A stretch of 64,000 nt of DNA, taken from NCBI RefSeq assembly GCF_003269295.1, contig NZ_QLTT01000003.1, positions 372,001 to 436,000 on the forward strand, read 5' to 3'. Shown here in pieces: positions 61,362 through 64,000 of the stretch. Source of the DNA: Lentzea atacamensis. GTDB lineage: Bacteria; Actinomycetota; Actinomycetes; Mycobacteriales; Pseudonocardiaceae. The translations under genes and the position numbers were made by a program. The notes below the pieces were generated by a model. That model was given only the letters and a program-made list of their open reading frames with translations. It made no database searches and was not told the origin of the DNA. Each line of letters starts with the position of its first letter. The stretch's first letter is position 1.

Positions 61362-62687
61362 TCAGGCCTTCGCCCAGCGCTGGTCGGCACCGCCCGAACA
61401 GGTCGCCACCGTCACCGGGGCGTTGTTGCCGGTGCCGGTCGAGTTGAGGCAGAGTCCCGTTTGGACGCTGGTGATCGTGCCGTTGCTCGTGACGTTCCAG
61501 CTCTGGTTGGCGCCGCCGTGGCAGTCCCAGATCTGGACTCTGGCGCCGGAGCCCGCGTTGTTGGGCGCGTCCAGGCACTTGCCCGACACCCTCAGGGTCT
61601 GGCCGTTCTGGGTGAACTGCTGGTTTGCGTTGGTGTGGCAGTCCCACGTGATCAGCTGCGTGCCGTTGGCCGTGCCCGCGCCGACGACGTCCAGGCAACG
61701 CCCGGAGGCTTCGCCGCGCAGGCGGAACGTGGCCGGGTCAGGAGGCGTCGTGGTGGTGGTCGGACCCGGGTCGCTGGTGAACTGGCTGATGAACTTCCAC
61801 GCCTCGCCGGAGGTCCAGGTTCGCCAGCCCTCGCCGCCGCCGTCGATCGGGCCTGGTGTGTGTCCGCCGTCGAACGCGGCCCAGACGACGGGATAGCCGG
61901 CTCGGCACCCGCTGTAGGCGGTGACGATGTGCGTGCGGCTGCCAGCGCTCGGTTCGCGCGGGTTCTGGGCCGTGCAGCCGTTGTTGCGCACGAACCTGTC
62001 ACGGAGTCCGCGGCCGAGGCCGATGTTGAGCACGTTGTCGCTGATGCCGTGGATGCCGAGGTAGGCGATGGGCTGGTTGCCGCCGCTGCATCCGCTGAGT
62101 TCCGCGCCCGCGTAGACGACGACCGCGCGGAAGACGTTGGCGCGTGCACAGGCGATCGCGTACGACATGCCGCCGCCATAGCTGAACCCACCGGCGTAGC
62201 GCTGCGTGGTGTCGAGGCACAGGCCCGCGTCGAGCCGCCGGAGGATGTCGTCGACGAAGGTGAGGTCCTGCCCGCCGGGGTTGGCCCAGCCGTTGCCGTT
62301 GCCCTGCGGTGCGACGAAGATCGTGCCGTTGCCCGCGGCGTCGGACAGTCGCCGCAGCCCGTAGTACGACCAGTTGTAACCGTCGGACCCGCCGGAGTCG
62401 ACGTCGTTCGCGGTGCCTCCACGCCAGTGGAAGCCGACGAACAACCGGTACTGACGGTTGGGATCGTAGTTGGGCGGCAGCCTCAGGATGAACGAGCGGT
62501 TCTGGCCGCCGCTGCTGATGGTGTGCTGTCCGCTGTTCAGGGCGGGTGGCTTGCCGCATCCGGCAGTCGCCGCGGTCGTGCCGACATGACCGTCGGGGGT
62601 CGTGCCGCCGAGCGCGATGCCCGCCGCGCCGAGGGCCACCACGGCGCCGGCGGCGATCATCGCGATCACGGTTCTAGGCCTGATCAT
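61362..62687 (-). CDS. Secreted CE1-type (feruloyl/acetyl xylan) esterase with CBM13
   Basis: 441 residues. A signal peptide/anchor (VIAMIAAGAVVALGAAGIAL) leads to an alpha/beta-hydrolase of the LpqC/CE1 type: LPPNYDPNRQYRLFVGFHWRG, nucleophile Ser in GGFSYGGGMS, the Asp region GIHGISDN and the His in FDGGHTPG. A Thr/Pro linker and a C-terminal ricin-B-type CBM13 (RLRGEASGRCLDVVGAGTAN, with QxW repeats QQFTQ, NQSWNV and DQRWAKA) follow. It would remove ferulic or acetyl esters from xylan while holding the polymer. AAGGGG lies about 8 bases before the ATG. The upstream gene on the same strand is a paralogue with an almost identical CBM13. Confidence 0.9.
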   Translation of the reverse strand: MIRPRTVIAMIAAGAVVALGAAGIALGGTTPDGHVGTTAATAGCGKPPALNSGQHTISSGGQNRSFILRLPPNYDPNRQYRLFVGFHWRGGTANDVDSGGSDGYNWSYYGLRRLSDAAGNGTIFVAPQGNGNGWANPGGQDLTFVDDILRRLDAGLCLDTTQRYAGGFSYGGGMSYAIACARANVFRAVVVYAGAELSGCSGGNQPIAYLGIHGISDNVLNIGLGRGLRDRFVRNNGCTAQNPREPSAGSRTHIVTAYSGCRAGYPVVWAAFDGGHTPGPIDGGGEGWRTWTSGEAWKFISQFTSDPGPTTTTTPPDPATFRLRGEASGRCLDVVGAGTANGTQLITWDCHTNANQQFTQNGQTLRVSGKCLDAPNNAGSGARVQIWDCHGGANQSWNVTSNGTITSVQTGLCLNSTGTGNNAPVTVATCSGGADQRWAKA

Positions 62688-62769
62688 GGCACCGCCCCTT
62701 GTGCTGGTGGAACATCGTTGTCCCTTCCGTCCGTCACGGTGGTCGCGGTGGGAACCGCTTCGCCGCGAG

Positions 62770-62803
62770 CGGGTGATGGCGGCCGCGCGACCGCCATCAC
62801 CCG
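62770..62803. terminator. Hairpin terminator after the upstream esterase gene
   Basis: A perfect 13-bp stem (CGGGTGATGGCGG / CCGCCATCACCCG, 8-base loop) lies 8 bases past the stop of the gene at 62812-64000 on the minus strand and separates the two esterase paralogues. Confidence 0.8.
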
Positions 62804-62811
62804 ATCTCCTG

Positions 62812-64000
62812 CTAGGCCTTCGCCCAGCGCTGGTTGGCGCCGCCCGAGCAGGTGGCCACGGTGACGGCCGCGCCGTTGGCGGTGCCGCCGGAGCTCAGGC
62901 ACAGTCCTGTTTGGACGCTGGTGATCGTGCCGTTGCTCGTGACGTTCCAGCTCTGGTTGGTGCCGCCGTGGCAGTCCCAGATCTGGACCCTGGCGCCGGA
63001 GCCCGCGTTGTTGGGCGCGTCCAGGCACTTGCCCATCACCTGCAGGGCCTGCCCGTTCTGGGTGAACTGCTGGTTGGCGTTGGTGTGGCAGTCCCAGGTG
63101 ATCATCTGGGTGCCGTTGGCGGTGCCGGCTCCGTTGACGTCGAGGCAACGGCCGGAGGCCTCACCGCGCAGCCGGAACGTGGTCGGCGTGGGCGGCGTGT
63201 CGCCGGTGAAGAACTTCCAGACCTCGTTCTTCACCCAGCTGCGGGCACCGCTCTCACAGCCGGCGCACCCGTCGACCGGTCCCTGCTGGTGTCCGCCGTC
63301 GAAGGGCGCCCAGACCACCGGGTAGCCGGTGCGGCAGCCCGAGTAGTGGGTGGTGATGTGGGTGTTGCTGCCCCGAGCGGGCTCGGGTGCGTTCTGCGGG
63401 GTGCAGCCGTTGTTGCGGACCCATCGGTCGCGCTGGCCGCGGCCGGAGCCGATGTTGTCGCTGATGCCGTGGATGCCCATGTAGGCGACCGGTGCGGTGC
63501 CGCCGGAGCACCCGCTGATCTCACCCGGCGAGGCGATGGCCGCGATGGCGCGGAGCATCGTCGGCCGGGAGCACGCGAGCGAGATGCTCATCGCGCCGCC
63601 GTAGCTGAAGCCGAGCGAGAAGCGCTGCGCCGGGTCGACGCAGAGGTCGCCCTCGATCCGGCTGATCATGTCGTCGAAGAACCGGACGTCCTCACCGCCG
63701 GAGTTGGCCCAGGCGTTGTTGAGGCCCTGCGGCGCGACGAAGATCGCCGAGTTGTTCGACAGCGCTTTCAGGCCGTAGTGGGCGTAGATCGCGCCGTCGC
63801 TGCCGCCGCCGGCGACCTGCTGGGCGGTACCGCCCCACCAGTGGAAGCCGAAGATCAGCCGGTAGCGGCGGTTGGGGTCGTAGTTGTCCGGAACGCTCAA
63901 GATGAACTGCCGGGACTTGCCGCTGCTCTGGATCGTGTGAGTGCCGCTGCGCAGCGTGGGTGCCTGGCCGCAGGCAGCCGCCACCGGATCGGAGTTCGCG
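62812..64000 (-). CDS. CE1-type esterase with CBM13, 5' end outside the window
   Basis: About 396 residues are visible; the frame runs on to the window edge (ANSDPVAAACGQAPTLRSG), so the signal peptide lies beyond 64000 and the GTG at 63984 is not the true start. Domains are as in the neighbour: VPDNYDPNRRYRLIFGFHWWG, nucleophile Ser in LGFSYGGAMS, GIHGISDN, and the catalytic His in FDGGHQQGP. Then come a short Pro/Thr linker and a CBM13 with the same QxW pattern. It is a tandem paralogue of the gene at 61362-62687, whose CBM13 DNA is collinear at a fixed offset of 1450 bases. The catalytic domains differ more than the CBM13s. Confidence 0.9.
   Translation of the reverse strand, partial: ANSDPVAAACGQAPTLRSGTHTIQSSGKSRQFILSVPDNYDPNRRYRLIFGFHWWGGTAQQVAGGGSDGAIYAHYGLKALSNNSAIFVAPQGLNNAWANSGGEDVRFFDDMISRIEGDLCVDPAQRFSLGFSYGGAMSISLACSRPTMLRAIAAIASPGEISGCSGGTAPVAYMGIHGISDNIGSGRGQRDRWVRNNGCTPQNAPEPARGSNTHITTHYSGCRTGYPVVWAPFDGGHQQGPVDGCAGCESGARSWVKNEVWKFFTGDTPPTPTTFRLRGEASGRCLDVNGAGTANGTQMITWDCHTNANQQFTQNGQALQVMGKCLDAPNNAGSGARVQIWDCHGGTNQSWNVTSNGTITSVQTGLCLSSGGTANGAAVTVATCSGGANQRWAKA

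Noticed and set aside
63984..64000. GTG at 63984 as the start of the last esterase gene
   Set aside because: The frame stays open to the window edge and a secreted enzyme should have a signal peptide upstream, so the start is outside.
1..64000. tRNA/rRNA genes, CRISPR arrays, insertion sequences, prophage genes
   Set aside because: Looked for by eye and not found; no transposase-like protein and no regularly spaced repeat array.

Overview
The window is high-GC DNA with frequent GTG starts, many 4-base start/stop overlaps, large LuxR-type ATPase regulators, Tat-secreted binding proteins and CBM2-carrying cellulases. This points to a filamentous actinomycete, probably a Pseudonocardiales member (Lentzea/Saccharothrix/Actinosynnema-like). 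The genus is an inference from gene style and was not tested by alignment. I saw no rRNA, tRNA, CRISPR array, transposase or phage gene.

Left part (1-18.3 kb), regulatory: a gene fragment, a type VII secretion-associated protein, and an unusual fusion of a right-handed beta-helix with an EccA/CbbX-like AAA+ ATPase. Two large LuxR-family ATPase regulators flank that fusion. A possible 38-residue Cys-rich protein and an IclR regulator follow. Then come three translationally coupled STAND/LAL-type proteins, the middle one without a DNA-binding domain. A PucR-type regulator (18.7 kb) ends the block.

Middle part (19.8-44.1 kb), hemicellulose use: a LacI regulator with a palindromic operator and a secreted GH12 endoglucanase/xyloglucanase. 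Next is a short unrelated stretch: SodC-like lipoprotein, methyltransferase, TrpC, quinone oxidoreductase-like protein. After it lies a compact sugar locus: CE7 esterase and GH3 on the minus strand, divergent from a solute-binding lipoprotein, two permeases, a LacI regulator, and GH31, GH42, GH36 and GH43 enzymes. The four GH genes overlap by 4 bases each. None of these hydrolases has a signal peptide, so imported oligosaccharides are probably trimmed in the cytoplasm. The alpha-xylosidase-type GH31, together with GH12 and GH5_4 enzymes nearby, suggests xyloglucan as a main substrate (inference). A secreted CBM2-GH5-CBM_X2-CBM46 enzyme follows.

Right part (44.6-64 kb), secreted enzymes: an endonuclease/phosphatase-fold protein with a jacalin-like domain, a Tat-exported PHP-domain protein, a NarL-type two-component system, a CBM2-CE2 esterase and a bacterial expansin. 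Then comes the core crystalline-cellulose set, GH48, AA10 lytic polysaccharide monooxygenase, an unknown secreted protein and GH6, preceded by two CebR-type operators. The window ends with a shortened GH127-like protein, a third LacI regulator and two tandem CE1-type esterases with nearly identical CBM13 domains.

Together the window encodes extracellular attack on cellulose and hemicellulose, import of oligosaccharides and intracellular hydrolysis, under several LacI-family repressors. Candidate operators are visible, but no cebR gene is in the window.
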